A DNA stretch of 6,565 nt, taken from Candidatus Omnitrophica bacterium UBA1443 (GTDB lineage Bacteria > Omnitrophota > Omnitrophia > Omnitrophales > Aquincolibacteriaceae). The position numbers and the translations under genes were made by a program. Position 1 is the stretch's first letter, and each line of letters starts with the position of its first letter. Shown piece after piece: positions 5,931 to 6,565 of this stretch. The stretch covers positions 1-6,565 of the forward strand of contig DCTJ01000029.1 in assembly GCA_002329545.1 (NCBI GenBank). The letters are read 5' to 3'. The notes under the pieces are model-generated. The model did not search any database, was not told the DNA's origin, and saw nothing but the letters and a program-made list of their open reading frames with translations.

Positions 5931-6069
5931 CGAGCTGACTCATATTCTTACCATAGAACGTCCAAAATGGTTCCCCCTAGTAAACGAGTTTCGCAACTGG
6001 CTTTGTAACTCGGAAGAGGTTGAGTTTTTGAAGATTCTGTTAAAAGGACTGCCATTTACGCTCGCTTAG
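5893..6069 (+). other. short open frame without a start codon, possible gene remnant
   Basis: The frame after the TGA at 5890-5892 is open for 58 codons to the TAG at 6067-6069. From within the right repeat it reads FIELTHILTIERPKWFP and then LVNEFRNWLCNSEEVEFLKI and LLKGLPFTLA, an amphipathic, protein-like tail. A perfect AGGAGG lies at 5919-5924, but the nearest in-frame codons are ATC (5929) and CTG (5935), not a normal start. The left repeat copy encodes the same ELTHILTI.RPKW.P peptide and then stops. It may be the remnant of a gene disrupted by insertion of the R-M unit. The family is not recognised. Confidence 0.3.
5931..5977 (+). repeat. 47-base direct repeat, right copy
   Basis: This begins CGAGCTGACTCATATTC, ends TCCAAAATGGTTCCCCC, and differs from the left copy (3754-3800) at four positions. 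It stands upstream of the methyltransferase promoter and in the same orientation as the left copy. It overlaps the start-less open frame that ends at 6069. Confidence 0.9.
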
Positions 6070-6085
6070 TCACTCTCAGGCAACA

Positions 6086-6117
6086 TGTCACAGTGGCGTG
6101 TCACAGTATGTCACAGT
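6086..6117 (+). repeat. three copies of TGTCACAGT at the Fic gene end
   Basis: TGTCACAGT occurs at 6086-6094, 6099-6107 and 6109-6117, separated by four bases and one base. The third copy contains the stop codon of the Fic gene (TCA at 6111-6113 on this strand), so part of it is coding. No inverted arms or T run are seen, so it does not look like a terminator. Confidence 0.85.
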
Positions 6118-6565
6118 AAAATATAGTGCTTGGTCGGATCAGTGGGGCTCTTGGCTACAATCTTGATAACCTTTTTCTTGACCAAATCTTCCAAATCCCT
6201 TTGAGCGGTGCGGCGGATGCAAGAGGCAACGGATTGATATTCGTTGGTGGATAGGGCACCCTGGATCATAAGGCGTTTTACGGCCTTTTCCTGACGCAGG
6301 TTCAGCCCCATTTTTTTTATCTTTTGAAGCTGACTATCCTGTTTAATCAACCGCTGACCTTTGCCCTGAATCTCTTTCATCTGGGACCGCAAACCATCCA
6401 CAAAATACTCAAGCCATGGGGTCATATTCATGTTGTTCTTACGGACAGTCTGGATCGCCTGGTAATACGCCGGACGATCCTTGTCGTAATACTCCGAGAT
6501 CGTAAAAAGCCGCTTAAAATCGTAGCCGGTTTTGTAGAGAATAAGAGTTGAGAGAAGCCTGGCTG
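6111..6565 (-). CDS. Fic-family protein, C-terminal part (partial)
   Basis: Fic proteins usually transfer AMP from ATP to target proteins. The visible 150 residues are the C-terminal half; the gene runs off the right edge. The first residues, ARLLSTLILYKTGYDF, are the helix that in this family directly follows the HPFxDGNGR active-site motif, which therefore lies just outside the window. They are followed by RLFTISEYYDKDRPAYYQAI, a well-conserved Fic segment, then MTPWLEYFVDGL. A charged linker leads to a winged-helix-like tail: LNLRQEKAVKRLMIQGALST, then RRTAQRDLEDLVKKKVI and HYIL. This matches Fic proteins with a DNA-binding-type tail. An internal ATG at 6431 is not the start, since the frame stays open to the edge. 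The gene converges on the R-M region. Confidence 0.92.
   Translation of the reverse strand, partial: ARLLSTLILYKTGYDFKRLFTISEYYDKDRPAYYQAIQTVRKNNMNMTPWLEYFVDGLRSQMKEIQGKGQRLIKQDSQLQKIKKMGLNLRQEKAVKRLMIQGALSTNEYQSVASCIRRTAQRDLEDLVKKKVIKIVAKSPTDPTKHYILL

Noticed and set aside
3754..5977. CRISPR array made of the repeated GACTCATATT elements
   Set aside because: There are only two full copies, separated by over 2 kb of coding sequence, plus one degenerate neighbour. There are no regular spacers and no cas genes.
3754..5977. Insertion sequence or transposon bounded by the repeats
   Set aside because: The copies are direct, not inverted, and no transposase or integrase lies between them.
5772..6008. 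Plus-strand open frame of 78 codons through the repeat region
   Set aside because: Its start is an ATG inside the methyltransferase promoter spacer, and the translation changes character across the repeats. The other frame (5893-6069) is more protein-like downstream.
1..6565. Avoidance of CCWGG or CCSGG sites as evidence of enzyme specificity
   Set aside because: Both occur repeatedly (for example 79, 584, 2548 and 3852 for CCWGG; 816, 1873 and 3435 for CCSGG), so no avoidance is visible. A methylated host would not need it.

Overview
This looks like a bacterial chromosomal or metagenomic contig piece. Genes are short and closely packed, several have purine-rich Shine-Dalgarno sites, and there are no introns or archaeal signatures. 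The lineage cannot be fixed from the window. The mix of an RNA repair ligase, a type II restriction-modification (R-M) operon, a Fic protein and several broken or orphan reading frames suggests an accessory, turnover-prone region of a Gram-negative-like bacterium. This placement is inference.

Left third (1-2004), all minus strand. Reading in the direction of transcription, there is a 268-aa glycosyltransferase-like protein (2004-1198), an unrecognised membrane-segment fragment (about 1238-1071), a small DUF2628-like membrane protein (1048-644), and an overlapping downstream frame (653-100). That last frame reads as one protein only if a base is restored in a run of five G near 517-521. The block looks partly decayed.

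Middle (2005-3735), plus strand. A poorly supported small ORF (2194-2475) lies about 100 bases upstream of a complete RtcB-type 3'-phosphate RNA ligase (2584-3735), whose metal-binding and guanylylation residues can all be seen. No archease or RtcR regulator is visible here.

Right-centre (3736-5984). A two-gene type II R-M operon is read on the minus strand. A DNA methyltransferase with a TSPPY motif (5751-4807) is followed after 10 bases by an MvaI/BcnI-family restriction endonuclease (4796-4005). The methyltransferase promoter (TTGACA, 16 bases, TATTAT) lies so close to the ATG that the mRNA is predicted to be leaderless. The operon is bracketed by direct copies of a 47-base element (3754-3800 and 5931-5977, 43 of 47 identical), with a third, degenerate copy in tandem on the right. 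This is the arrangement expected of a mobile R-M unit inserted with a long target duplication.

Right end (6086-6565). The C-terminal part of a Fic-family protein with a winged-helix tail is read on the minus strand and enters from outside the window. Three copies of TGTCACAGT sit at and just beyond its stop codon. The strongest unusual signals are the repeat-bracketed R-M cassette, the predicted leaderless methyltransferase, and the one-base frame break in the left block. I did not find convincing evidence of an entirely new system.
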